Shown: piece after piece, positions 9,362 through 17,193 of the stretch
Layout: the number at the start of each line of letters is the position of its first letter
Numbering within the stretch: position 1 is the first letter of the stretch
Assembly: GCA_015062395.1 (NCBI GenBank)
Contig: SUUS01000011.1
Coordinates: forward strand, 1 to 39,385
Direction of reading: 5' to 3'
DNA from: Alphaproteobacteria bacterium
Lineage (GTDB): Bacteria; Pseudomonadota; Alphaproteobacteria; CAAHEQ01; UBA3637
DNA length: 39,385 nt
Program-made: the position numbers and the translations under genes
Notes under the pieces: generated by a model
The model's input: the letters and a program-made list of their open reading frames with translations, nothing else
Told to the model about the DNA's origin: nothing
Databases searched by the model: none

Positions 9362-9913
9362 ATGTTGCCACAAATTCCAGTTATTCGACTTGCTGATGCG
9401 CAAAAAATGCCCTTACCATCCTATGCTGATGCTGTTGGAACGTGCATGATATTGCGTTCGAATACCGACGGAATAAAAATTGATCCAAATTGTTCGGAAA
9501 TTTTTGCCACAGGATTGGCTCTAGCATTACCTATTGGAATGGAAGCTCAAATTCGTTCATTGAAAGAATCTACACAAACTGGTGTCATTGTTTTAAATGC
9601 TCCATTAACAATAGATGCTTCTGACAGGACAGAAATAAAAGTTAGACTGTTTAATGCCTCGCAAGAATCTGTCATCATAAAAAAAGGTGATCCGATTGCA
9701 TTAACGGTTTTTTCTTTGGCCTTCAGAGCTAAATGGGAAGATTTATCCCAAAGAAACAATCCCAGTTTTGTGGCTTCAAATTCCTCCCCAGTTTTTGAAG
9801 AAAATATAACATCGAAAGAAAATGTATTTTATGAAGAAGGCATTAAAAATACAGAAATACAAAATGTTTCATCAAATCAAAATGCAAAACAAACAAAGGA
9901 GGAAACAGCTTGA
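9362..9913 (+). CDS. Degenerate dUTPase-fold protein, probably catalytically inactive
   Basis: Residues 1-125 align by pattern with trimeric dUTPases: PLPSYAD, an ATGLALALPIGMEAQIR segment like the family's ATGL..IP.GYEAQVR, VIVLNAPLTID like ITVLNSPGTID, and KKGDPIALTVF like the RGDRIAQ motif. The catalytic signatures are altered: motif 1 (AGMDL) reads VGTCMIL, motif 2 (RPRSGL) reads IRSLKES, motif 3 reads TIDASDRTEI with the substrate-stacking Tyr replaced by Asp, and the C-terminal glycine-rich motif 5 is absent. A low-complexity tail of about 60 residues rich in Ser/Asn/Glu replaces it. The gene lies in the obgE-rsfS operon, and its TGA overlaps the TTG of the next gene. A regulatory or binding role is possible; hydrolysis of dUTP is unlikely. 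Fold recognition is moderately sure. Confidence 0.7.
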   Translation: MLPQIPVIRLADAQKMPLPSYADAVGTCMILRSNTDGIKIDPNCSEIFATGLALALPIGMEAQIRSLKESTQTGVIVLNAPLTIDASDRTEIKVRLFNASQESVIIKKGDPIALTVFSLAFRAKWEDLSQRNNPSFVASNSSPVFEENITSKENVFYEEGIKNTEIQNVSSNQNAKQTKEETA

Positions 9914-10395
9914 TTAGATGGTTAAGCTTTTTATTTGCGACACTTATAATAAGTGGGACATTGAAAGCACAAGAAGCTGTATTTCCCAGATTTGCTTCTT
10001 TACGGAGTGATACTGTTTATATGCGTTCAGGACCAGGAGAACGTTTCCCAATCGAATGGGTATATAAAAGAAAAGGCTTTCCTGTAATTATTACAGACTC
10101 ATTTGAGCACTGGCATAAAGTTCAAGATGTTGAAAACACGCAAGGTTGGATTCATAAAACAATGCTTTCAGGAAAAAGAACAGCCCTAACTCCTCAAAAT
10201 GAAAAAACTATTTTATACAAAAAAAAGAATCTGAACTCAAAGCATTTAGCGTATTTTAATGGACAATCAATTATTCAACTTTTAGAATGCTTCCCTCACG
10301 ACATTTTTTGTAAAGTTAAATATAATGAATTAAAAGGTTATATTTTAAAAGAAAAGCTATTTGGTTTATTTAAAAACGAGGAAATTGACGAATGA
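9910..10395 (+). CDS. Exported SH3-domain protein (alphaproteobacterial SH3_4 type)
   Basis: 161 residues: a signal peptide (IRWLSFLFATLIISGTLKAQ) and a bacterial SH3 domain near 30-95 with the family pattern RFASLRSDTVYMRSGPG, FPIEWVYKRKG, FEHWHKV, GWIHKTMLSGKRTAL. A second, weaker SH3-like half seems to follow (KKNLNSKHLAYFNGQS...GYILKEKLFG). Such proteins are periplasmic and are thought to bind peptidoglycan or peptides. The start is TTG, chosen because it overlaps the previous stop (TTGA) with AAAGGAGG seven to eight bases upstream. The stop overlaps the next ATG (ATGA). Exact function unknown. Confidence 0.85.
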   Translation: MIRWLSFLFATLIISGTLKAQEAVFPRFASLRSDTVYMRSGPGERFPIEWVYKRKGFPVIITDSFEHWHKVQDVENTQGWIHKTMLSGKRTALTPQNEKTILYKKKNLNSKHLAYFNGQSIIQLLECFPHDIFCKVKYNELKGYILKEKLFGLFKNEEIDE

Positions 10396-11504
10396 AAAAA
10401 ATTATATGGATATTTTCTTTACTTTGCATGCTGAACTTTCAGCAATCGTATGCAAATACATTTTCCATTTCACAAAAAGAAAATATCCTATATGAAAATG
10501 AAAATTTACTAAACGAATACTTGATTTACACAGCCGATAAACAGTGTTTTATTCATTATCTATCTACAAATCCCATCAGTGACGATTTACATATCGAAGT
10601 TGAAGAAACTTCGGAGCAAAAAGATGTAAAATGTTTTGAAAAAGGTCATTTTAAAATCAACATTCTAAACGATAAAAATGATATTTTACAAACGCTAGAT
10701 GGTTTTTTTATTGATGGTTTTTTCATTGGTCAACTTCCTTTAAACAGTCATGTTATTAAACGTTCTGCTGAAAAAAATGGGACTCAAAATTTATATTATT
10801 TTTTAGATAAAAATGATGATTTAAAAATTCAATACGTCGGAAAAATGCAGGCAGAACTGACTGGTAATATCTATACCCACTTTGAAGTTTGTGATTCGTT
10901 TGAAATCTGGCTTCAAACACCAAACAAAGATTTATTTACAGATCAAACAACCATTCAAAACTTATTTACCGTAGCGAAAAGTTATGCCCAAACGCTTTGT
11001 CCGAATATCCAAACGATTATTTTTGGCGCTACAGACAGCCCTTCGTTAAAACAAGACGGTATCTTTTTCAAAGAACACCTTGTCAAAGACAATTCTACAG
11101 CGCTTTGGATGCCTGATTTAGACAGTTCTTTCAATTACGTACTCAATCCTCAACCGACTGGAGATATTACTTTAAATCCAGTTCTTATCTCTCCAAAAAA
11201 ACAACAAAAACAACAAAAGGACGAAACAACAACTATCGAAACGCCAAAAGAAACTGAAAAACTAACTGTCCATGTATCAAATAAAACAAACAAGAAAGTT
11301 TTATTTATTGACAAACCTTATTTAATGAAAACCTTACAAAATTCAAAAACAAAAGACCTAAAAGAAGGATGGTACAAAATCGACGCATATTTAGAAGATA
11401 TGTCTGATTTAGAAAAAAAGAAAACTGGCATTTCCTTAAATCAGAAAGCTTTTAATATAGATATTATATCTGCAGAAAAATGTAAGTCAGAAAAATGCAA
11501 CTAA
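10392..11504 (+). CDS. Unknown exported protein, last gene of obgE operon
   Basis: 370 residues beginning with a clear signal peptide (MKKIIWIFSLLCMLNF, cleavage near SYA-N). I do not recognise the family. The mature part is beta-rich and polar, has paired cysteines (near QCFIHY, VKCFEKG, EVCDSF, QTLCPN, KCKSEKCN) that could form periplasmic disulfides, and a Lys/Gln/Thr-rich linker around residues 258-285 (PKKQQKQQKDETTTIE) before a C-terminal domain of about 85 residues. The linker suggests two folded parts. Translation is coupled to the SH3 gene (ATGA overlap). It converges on the membrane-protein gene at 11501 with a four-base overlap and no terminator between them. Envelope function inferred from the signal peptide and SH3 partner only. 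Confidence 0.75.
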   Translation: MKKIIWIFSLLCMLNFQQSYANTFSISQKENILYENENLLNEYLIYTADKQCFIHYLSTNPISDDLHIEVEETSEQKDVKCFEKGHFKINILNDKNDILQTLDGFFIDGFFIGQLPLNSHVIKRSAEKNGTQNLYYFLDKNDDLKIQYVGKMQAELTGNIYTHFEVCDSFEIWLQTPNKDLFTDQTTIQNLFTVAKSYAQTLCPNIQTIIFGATDSPSLKQDGIFFKEHLVKDNSTALWMPDLDSSFNYVLNPQPTGDITLNPVLISPKKQQKQQKDETTTIETPKETEKLTVHVSNKTNKKVLFIDKPYLMKTLQNSKTKDLKEGWYKIDAYLEDMSDLEKKKTGISLNQKAFNIDIISAEKCKSEKCN

Positions 11505-11812
11505 CCCAACAACGCTTGAATCAAAAAATAAACACCGATTGTCGAAACAACTGATAATACAATACGATAAAAATCTTTTATAACCTTTAACGCCATTTGT
11601 TTAGTATAAGCGCTTTCTCCATGCAAAACAAACAACCAAATCCACGAATGAAACAAAAACGAAATTAAAAAAGTAATCAAGTACATTTGAGGAGAAATAA
11701 CCATTTTGAATAGTTGGTTGTCTGTAAAAGAAAACAACAATACAAAGCCAACACATAATCCAACAATATCTGCAAAATGAAAAGAAAATATCTTTTTTGT
11801 AAATTCAGTCAT
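11501..11812 (-). CDS. Small three-helix membrane protein of unknown function
   Basis: 103 residues with hydrophobic segments near 14-32 (FADIVGLCVGFVLLFSF), 42-65 (QMYLITFLISFLFHSWIWLFVL) and 82-102 (FYRIVLSVVSTIGVYFLIQALL). No family recognised. The ATG is one base after the TAA of the Sel1-repeat gene, and the ribosome site (AGGAGA) lies within that gene's last codons, so it is translated from the same mRNA. Its stop overlaps the stop of the convergent exported-protein gene by four bases. Confidence 0.75.
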   Translation of the reverse strand: MTEFTKKIFSFHFADIVGLCVGFVLLFSFTDNQLFKMVISPQMYLITFLISFLFHSWIWLFVLHGESAYTKQMALKVIKDFYRIVLSVVSTIGVYFLIQALLG

Positions 11813-11813
11813 A

Positions 11814-12905
11814 TTAACGTCTCCTAATCATTCTTCTTGAGCGTTTAGTTCTGTTTCCAGACAAAGGAGCTGAAACAGGTGCCCCTGCTGTAAAATTCAC
11901 GCCCCCAATTTGAGGAACGAACGAAGAAGACACTGCCCCGACTTTAGGAACAACTTTCTCTGCCAATGGTTCAGTCCCATCTTTTGTAGGAGAAACGACT
12001 GCAGAACTGGTTATTTGCGCATCCAATTCCATAATTTCCGTCTTTGCTTTTGATATTTCTGAAATAGACATATCATCAGCCAAAGAAGATAAAGCATTCG
12101 CAGCCTGTGGAAAATTATTTTCAACTGCCTTTGTCAACCAAGCATAAGCAATAGGTTTATTAATTGAACCAGCTTGACCATCTGCATACATTGTTGCCAA
12201 ATTAAATTGAGCCAACGGAAAACCTTTCACTGCAGCATATTCATAATATCTTAAAGCCAATGGGATATTTTTTTCAACAGAGACCCCTTTTTGATATAAA
12301 TGTCCTAAAACAGAATGAGCCTCGATACTTCCATAACTTGCAGCTCTAACATAATAAGAAAGCGCTTTTTCTACATCCCGATTAGTTCCATAACCATAAA
12401 AATACAAATTTCCTAAATAAAACTGAACTGTCGGATTGCGTGCATTTTCAATAGAAGACATCAATTCAAAAGCTTGTTCATAGTTTTGGGTAACACCATC
12501 ACCCAAATAAAATAAAACCCCCAGATTCATAGTTGCAGTCACATCACCACTATCTGCTGATGCTTGATATAAATCAACAGCTTTCTTTTTATCTTCTTCA
12601 ACGCCTTTTCCTTGCGCATACATATAGGCTAAATAAGTCTGTGCATCTACACTGCCTTGATCTGTAGCCTGTTGAAACAAATCGAAAGCTTTCTTATAAT
12701 CTTTCACAACCCCCATACCATGATAATGCATATAGGCCATTAAATATAAAGATTTTGCTTCTTTTGCTTGGATTGGAGCTTCTAATTCTTGCAAAGCCGT
12801 TGCATAATCAGCCCGTTGCAAAGCAGCAACAGCCCTTGTATAATCGGCAAAACAAGTGGAAGACAAAGCACAAAACAGTAAAGATAAAAATAATTCTTTT
12901 TTCAT
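11814..12905 (-). CDS. Periplasmic Sel1-repeat (TPR-like) protein
   Basis: 363 residues from the ATG at 12905, chosen over upstream in-frame starts because AAAGGA lies about nine bases before it and a signal peptide starts there (MKKELFLSLLFCALSSTCFA). Six Sel1-like repeats of about 36 residues follow (for example YLAYMYAQGKGVEEDKKKAV, YLGNLYFYGYGTNRDVEKAL, FNLATMYADGQAG), with a partial seventh. The tail is Pro/Val-rich and ends in a strongly basic segment (NRTKRSRRMIRRR). Sel1 proteins are helical scaffolds for protein contacts, often in the envelope or in host interaction. Its promoter (12937-12965) carries a GANTC site. The basic C-terminus could contact lipid, LPS or peptidoglycan; that is inference. 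Confidence 0.9.
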   Translation of the reverse strand: MKKELFLSLLFCALSSTCFADYTRAVAALQRADYATALQELEAPIQAKEAKSLYLMAYMHYHGMGVVKDYKKAFDLFQQATDQGSVDAQTYLAYMYAQGKGVEEDKKKAVDLYQASADSGDVTATMNLGVLFYLGDGVTQNYEQAFELMSSIENARNPTVQFYLGNLYFYGYGTNRDVEKALSYYVRAASYGSIEAHSVLGHLYQKGVSVEKNIPLALRYYEYAAVKGFPLAQFNLATMYADGQAGSINKPIAYAWLTKAVENNFPQAANALSSLADDMSISEISKAKTEIMELDAQITSSAVVSPTKDGTEPLAEKVVPKVGAVSSSFVPQIGGVNFTAGAPVSAPLSGNRTKRSRRMIRRR

Positions 12906-12936
12906 CAGACATCCTTTTACTAAATCATTATTTAGA

Positions 12937-12965
12937 ATCATAACAAACATTAAATCTGCTGTCTA
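12937..12965 (-). promoter_or_regulatory. Sel1 gene promoter with GANTC overlapping the -10
   Basis: On the minus strand TAGACA (12965-12960), 17 bases, TATGAT (12942-12937). The -10 runs into GATTC (12939-12935), a CcrM-type GANTC site, as seen at GcrA-dependent promoters in Caulobacter. GcrA is encoded in this window. Confidence 0.6.
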
Positions 12966-13007
12966 GTAAAATTTTATTTTTTTTAAACTTAAAAACATTG
13001 ATAAGGC

Positions 13008-13036
13008 TTGACTTTTATATAAATAGACGATAAAAT
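13008..13036 (+). promoter_or_regulatory. glyS promoter
   Basis: TTGACT (13008-13013), 17 bases, TAAAAT (13031-13036). The start near 13043 leaves a leader of about 30 bases with GGAG before the ATG. No T-box or other leader structure is visible. Confidence 0.75.
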
Positions 13037-13072
13037 GCGCCTTTGTTTATGAAATTAATTATGGAGTGAAAA

Positions 13073-14437
13073 ATGCCTGCTACTAGTATGGAACAATTAG
13101 TGTCTTTATGTAAACGTCGTGGTTTTATATTTCAAAGCGCAGATATTTATGGTGGATTACAAGGTGTATATGATTACGGTCCACTGGGTGTTGAATTAAA
13201 AAACAATCTGAAAAACGCTTGGTGGCGTGCAATGATTTATGAACGCGACGATGTTGAAGGTTTGGACGCATCCATTTTGACATTGCGCCAAGTTTTAAAG
13301 TATTCTGGACACGAATCTACTTTTTCAGATCCATTATGTGATTGCCGTAAATGCAAAACCCGTATGAGAGCTGATCATATCAAAGATGGTAAATGCATGA
13401 ATTGTGGCAGCACAGATTTAACAGAACCTCGCCCATTTAATTTGATGTTTAAAACAAACGTAGGTCCTATAGATGATGGTTCAAATTATGCTTATTTGCG
13501 TCCTGAAACAGCGCAAGCTATTTTCACACAATTCAAAAACGTCGTCGATTCGACATCCAGAAAAGCGCCTTTTGGAATTGCCCAAATAGGTAAATCATTC
13601 AGGAATGAAATTACACCCAGAAACTTCATCTTCCGAGTCAGAGAATTTGAACAAATGGAATTGGAATTTTTTGTCAAACCCGGTGAAGATGAAAAGTGGC
13701 ATGAGTATTGGAAAGAACAACGTATTGATTGGTGGGTTCGTCAAGGTCTGAAACGTGAAAATATCCATGTTCATACAATCGCTAAAGAAGATTTGGCTCA
13801 CTATTCTAAAGCAACTTACGATTTAGAGTATTTATTCCCTCATGGTATTGAAGAGTTGGAAGGTATTGCGAATCGTCAAGATTACGATTTAGGCAATCAC
13901 ACAAAACAACAAAACGAACTTGATTTAATAGCTCACGTTCATGAAAACAAAGATTCTACTGCTAAATTAGCCTTGTTTGATGATGAAGAAAAGAAATGGT
14001 ACGCTCCATTTGTTATCGAACCATCAGCCGGGGTTGATCGTGGTGTTTTAGCAGTCATGACAGAAGCTTATACAGAAGAACCATTACCCAATGGAGATAC
14101 ACGAATCGTTTTGAAGTTAAAGAAACATTTATCACCAGTAAAAGTCGCAGTTATTCCATTAAAAAGAAACAACGAACAAATTGTTGCATTAGCACGTCAA
14201 ATTAAAGATGAACTATTAAAAACAGGCATCGGACGTGTTATGTTAGAAGACAGTGGCAACGTAGGAAAAGCTTATCGTCGCCATGATGAAATCGGAACAC
14301 CTTATTGCGTGACCGTTGATTTTGAAAGTATAGAACAAACGCCTGCTACAGTCACGATTCGGGACAGAGATACAATGCAACAAGAACGCATTGAAGTCAG
14401 TCAGTTGGCAGATTACTTTAAAAAGCAATTTGTATAA
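13073..14437 (+). CDS. glyS: Glycyl-tRNA synthetase, single-chain dimeric type
   Basis: Charges tRNA-Gly. This is the alpha2 class II enzyme found in eukaryotes, archaea and some bacteria, not the alpha2beta2 GlyQS form of most Proteobacteria. The 454 residues show the N-terminal [17 protein letters not shown] and [13 protein letters not shown], a four-Cys zinc ribbon (CDCRKCK...CMNCGS, near 84-117), motif 2 around [28 protein letters not shown], and motif 3 around [14 protein letters not shown], then a C-terminal anticodon-binding domain (VAVIPLK...[19 protein letters not shown]). The length is normal for the bacterial form. It is monocistronic, with its own promoter and a bidirectional terminator. 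Some authors name this form glyQS or glyS. Confidence 0.96.
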   Translation: MPATSMEQLVSLCKRRGFIFQSADIYGGLQGVYDYGPLGVELKNNLKNAWWRAMIYERDDVEGLDASILTLRQVLKYSGHESTFSDPLCDCRKCKTRMRADHIKDGKCMNCGSTDLTEPRPFNLMFKTNVGPIDDGSNYAYLRPETAQAIFTQFKNVVDSTSRKAPFGIAQIGKSFRNEITPRNFIFRVREFEQMELEFFVKPGEDEKWHEYWKEQRIDWWVRQGLKRENIHVHTIAKEDLAHYSKATYDLEYLFPHGIEELEGIANRQDYDLGNHTKQQNELDLIAHVHENKDSTAKLALFDDEEKKWYAPFVIEPSAGVDRGVLAVMTEAYTEEPLPNGDTRIVLKLKKHLSPVKVAVIPLKRNNEQIVALARQIKDELLKTGIGRVMLEDSGNVGKAYRRHDEIGTPYCVTVDFESIEQTPATVTIRDRDTMQQERIEVSQLADYFKKQFV

Positions 14438-14449
14438 TTACTTTTAAAT

Positions 14450-14490
14450 AAAAAAAGGACCCGTACTCAAATATACGGGTCTTTTTTTAT
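14450..14490. terminator. Bidirectional terminator between glyS and ankyrin gene
   Basis: Stem gacccgta (14458-14465) and tacgggtc (14474-14481) with an A run before and a T run after, so it works on both strands. It lies between the glyS stop (14437) and the convergent gene's stop (14495). Confidence 0.88.
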
Positions 14491-14494
14491 TGTT

Positions 14495-15181
14495 TTATCT
14501 GCTTCGTCCTTTATTCGCGTTGGCATTAAAAAATAAATTCCTTTTTTTCCCTAGATTGCGTAACTTTGAAGCATTTTCGTTTGTTTGAGTTTTTTCATGC
14601 GATTTTGTTGAAGATGCTACTTCTCTTCCGTTCTTTAACTCCACAACAGGAATGTTTAAAGTCTTTAAAAAAGAAAGCATATTTTCAGAAACACAACAAA
14701 AATCTCTAGAAGAACGGCGTTCCCCCAAAGGCACTTGCTCTTTTAAAGATACGCTCAAGACTTCTTCCAAAGAAATCGCATTTTTCTTCTTATAATCTGC
14801 CCCCCAGCCATCGGTTCTGTCTTTATCCCACTCCCACAGTTTTTCAGAAGAAAATAAAACTCTAGAAGTATCGGCCCCATTTTCTAACAAACAACGAACA
14901 ACATCCTGATATTTTTTTTCATCAGTTTTTCCAAACGCTGTTGTTATAGTATAAAGCAAAGGAGACATCTTAACATCACCTTCCCAGCCTGGTTCATATG
15001 GACAACTTCCTGCAACAGCATCTTCATAAGACCCGACATAAACAGATGCATTAATATCGGCACCTAACTTCAATGCTTTTTGTACTCTTGATACATCACC
15101 AGAAGCACATCCTTTCAAAAGCATGGTATTTGCAATAAATTTTGGTAGCAACATTTTCTTTATTTTATCAATAGATTGCAT
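14495..15181 (-). CDS. Ankyrin-repeat protein
   Basis: 228 residues with no signal peptide. Two recognisable ankyrin units: LLKGCASGDVSRVQKALKLGADIN near 22-45 and a second around SPLLYTITTAFGKTDEKKYQ...VVRCLLENGADTS near 73-105, each with the GADIN/GADTS hairpin. Between them is an insertion containing SCPYEPGWEGD. The C-terminal 60 residues are basic and Asn/Lys/Arg-rich, probably flexible. Ankyrin proteins mediate protein contacts and in intracellular Alphaproteobacteria are often secreted effectors; nothing here proves secretion. Strong AAGGAGG ribosome site and a near-consensus promoter (15226-15254); monocistronic. Confidence 0.8.
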   Translation of the reverse strand: MQSIDKIKKMLLPKFIANTMLLKGCASGDVSRVQKALKLGADINASVYVGSYEDAVAGSCPYEPGWEGDVKMSPLLYTITTAFGKTDEKKYQDVVRCLLENGADTSRVLFSSEKLWEWDKDRTDGWGADYKKKNAISLEEVLSVSLKEQVPLGERRSSRDFCCVSENMLSFLKTLNIPVVELKNGREVASSTKSHEKTQTNENASKLRNLGKKRNLFFNANANKGRSR

Positions 15182-15225
15182 TTTTTCCTCCTTATCAACT
15201 TTATAAAAAACCCTTTCATACTTCC

Positions 15226-15254
15226 TTTATACCATAAGTTTGGTTATTTGTCAA
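15226..15254 (-). promoter_or_regulatory. Strong promoter of ankyrin gene
   Basis: On the minus strand TTGACA (15254-15249), 17 bases, TATAAA (15231-15226), with TGG just before the -10 (extended -10). The start near 15219 gives a leader of about 38 bases. Confidence 0.82.
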
Positions 15255-15302
15255 GTTTTTTTCATTTTTATATAAATTTTTCCTTTTATCATACAACATC
15301 TA

Positions 15303-15340
15303 AAAAAATACCATCGAACAAAAAGCCGATGGTATTTTTT
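15303..15340 (-). terminator. Terminator after the exported protein gene at 15355
   Basis: A perfect 14-bp stem, aaaaaataccatcg (15303-15316) with cgatggtatttttt (15327-15340), loop of 10 bases, A/T runs at both ends. It lies 15 bases past the stop at 15355 and stops transcription from running into the ankyrin gene promoter. Confidence 0.85.
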
Positions 15341-15354
15341 AATAATAAAAAGAG

Positions 15355-16464
15355 TTAAAAGCTAAAAGGATATTTAACTTCTTGCTCTTTATCCCACTCT
15401 TCAGCCAATTTATAATCTTTTCCTGTCTCAGATACATCTTGTAATATGATGCGCGCATTCAACGAATTACCTTCTAAAAATGCCCGTAATGAAACAGAAT
15501 TAACATCGCCCCAAACTAAAAGTTCTGCATTTGTTGGTTCACCATAACGCTCGTTAACGTATTGCCAAAAAACATCTCGACGATTCGTTTTTTTCAACAG
15601 GTCTTGATAGGAAGTACCTAATGAATTATCTCCAAAACCTGTATAATCAATCTTAAATGCTTCGTTATTAGTCAAAGGGGAAGAAAAAAGAACATCAATT
15701 TGTTCATTTGTAGTACCTTTTTTCAAACGAACTTGAGAAATATAATAAACATCTTCATCTTTTGCTTTTTCACGCACACATTCATGAATTAAGTGAAGTT
15801 GATACAACCCCGATTCGCGACAACCTTTTTCAAAATTAGTCACCATAAACGAAGGAATCCCATAAGAAACATTTGTTAATTCAAATCCATTATCTATTGC
15901 TGTTTCAATGACATCTTCAGGGGTCATATTCAAATACAAATCAGCGATATTAAAATTTGAAGTATCTATTTGTGTTAAGGGCACGGTCTGAACTGGCGAT
16001 ATATTTTCTTTTTTCGAAGGGACTGGCGACGATGATGCGTTAGCTGAAGGTTTTTTTTCAACTGTCGATGAGGTATCTTTTCGTTGAACAACTGTATCTA
16101 TCTTATTTTTAGTTGCTTCAACTGTTCTTGCTTTAGAATAATCAATTGGCGTAGCCAACTGTGCATAACCAGAGGCGCTGTCATCAGAATAACGTCGTTC
16201 ATAAGCCATATCCTGTCCACCGAATGGTTCTGTAGGAACAGGCTCTTCAGATCGCATAGAAACAGGAATTGAAGGAAATGGTTTCGGAGCGATTCGAATC
16301 GAAGTGACAGGTCGAGCATCAGGACCTACATTTGGTGTATTTAACTGCACATCAGAAGAAACTTCTTCCGTTTCATCAAATAAAGCGATGTCTTCTCCCT
16401 GCGCCAAAGCCATCGATACACAAAAGGGAGAAATAAAAAATAATAAAAATGTTATCCGTTTCAT
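15355..16464 (-). CDS. Unknown exported protein with disordered N-terminal half
   Basis: 369 residues from the ATG at 16464, preferred over the ATG five codons upstream because the promoter at 16491-16519 would start transcription near 16484, leaving almost no leader for the upstream ATG. The signal peptide is MKRITFLLFFISPFCVSMALAQ. Residues from about 20 to 165 are rich in Pro, Ser, Thr and Glu and look disordered. A folded C-terminal domain of about 200 residues follows, starting LYLNMTPEDVIETAIDNGFEL, with one Cys pair candidate (GCRESG, HECVRE). No family recognised. The MTPEDVIETA segment resembles helical starts of periplasmic lipoprotein-like domains, but this is only a resemblance. 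Monocistronic, with its own promoter and terminator. Confidence 0.72.
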   Translation of the reverse strand: MKRITFLLFFISPFCVSMALAQGEDIALFDETEEVSSDVQLNTPNVGPDARPVTSIRIAPKPFPSIPVSMRSEEPVPTEPFGGQDMAYERRYSDDSASGYAQLATPIDYSKARTVEATKNKIDTVVQRKDTSSTVEKKPSANASSSPVPSKKENISPVQTVPLTQIDTSNFNIADLYLNMTPEDVIETAIDNGFELTNVSYGIPSFMVTNFEKGCRESGLYQLHLIHECVREKAKDEDVYYISQVRLKKGTTNEQIDVLFSSPLTNNEAFKIDYTGFGDNSLGTSYQDLLKKTNRRDVFWQYVNERYGEPTNAELLVWGDVNSVSLRAFLEGNSLNARIILQDVSETGKDYKLAEEWDKEQEVKYPFSF

Positions 16465-16490
16465 TGTTGTATTTTCCATTCTTTAGTGCT

Positions 16491-16519
16491 ATTCTACTAT
16501 GCGTATTGTTAAGTGTAAA
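16491..16519 (-). promoter_or_regulatory. Promoter of exported protein gene
   Basis: On the minus strand TTTACA (16519-16514), 17 bases, TAGAAT (16496-16491). Expected start near 16484, which favours the ATG at 16464 as the real start codon. Confidence 0.65.
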
Positions 16520-16567
16520 TATAAAAAATGAACAAATGTTAAATTTTTTTATAAAAAGAGGAAAAAA

Positions 16568-17137
16568 ATGAATTTAAAAAAGTTATGTGTTTTTTGTGGA
16601 AGCAAAGATGGCATTTCTCCGAAATATCAAAAAAATGCCACTCGTTTAGGTCAATTAATTGCCCAAAATGATATTGAATTAATTTATGGAGCTGGTGGAA
16701 CAGGCTTAATGGGTGCTGTTGCAAATGCTTGCAAACAAAACGGAGGACGAGTCGTTGGAATGACAATATCCCATTTATTTAAAATAGAACGACCCGATTT
16801 AATGAAAGATACCATTGATGAAATTCAAGTTTATCAAAAAATGTTTGCTCGAAAATTTGCAATGACCTCTGCAGCTCAAGCTTTTTGCATTTTGCCTGGT
16901 GGCATTGGAACTGTTGATGAGTTGGTCGAACTAATGGTTTTAAAACAATTAGGCTTGTTTTCTAAACCAATTATTGTTTTGAATATAGAAAACTTCTTTA
17001 ATCCTTTTAGACAAGTTGTGCACCACATGATAGATCAAGGTTTTATGAAACCTGAACATTTGGACTTGGTTAAAACGGTTGACAACGTCGAAGATGTACT
17101 TCCAGCTATTGAAGAAGCGTTAAAAAAAACTTGCTAA
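16568..17137 (+). CDS. LOG-family nucleoside 5'-monophosphate phosphoribohydrolase
   Basis: TIGR00730/LOG family: cleaves the base from nucleoside monophosphates, with cytokinin riboside monophosphates as the substrates in plants and some bacteria. The 189 residues show the N-terminal VFCGSKDGISPKY, the phosphate loop YGAGGTGLMGAVANA, and the catalytic PGGIGTVDELVELMVLKQLG. The length is typical. The ribosome site is AGAGGAAA. The next gene, mlaA, starts 57 bases downstream, possibly on the same mRNA. The family is certain; the bacterial substrate is not known. A cytokinin role here would be speculation. Confidence 0.93.
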   Translation: MNLKKLCVFCGSKDGISPKYQKNATRLGQLIAQNDIELIYGAGGTGLMGAVANACKQNGGRVVGMTISHLFKIERPDLMKDTIDEIQVYQKMFARKFAMTSAAQAFCILPGGIGTVDELVELMVLKQLGLFSKPIIVLNIENFFNPFRQVVHHMIDQGFMKPEHLDLVKTVDNVEDVLPAIEEALKKTC

Positions 17138-17193
17138 AAAAACAAAAGCCATCTAAAGTAATAAAGTTCGATAATAAATGGTAAGGGATTTAT

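Noticed and set aside
13000-13072. A T-box or glycine riboswitch before glyS
   Set aside because: The leader is only about 30 bases and shows no stem or conserved T-box sequence.
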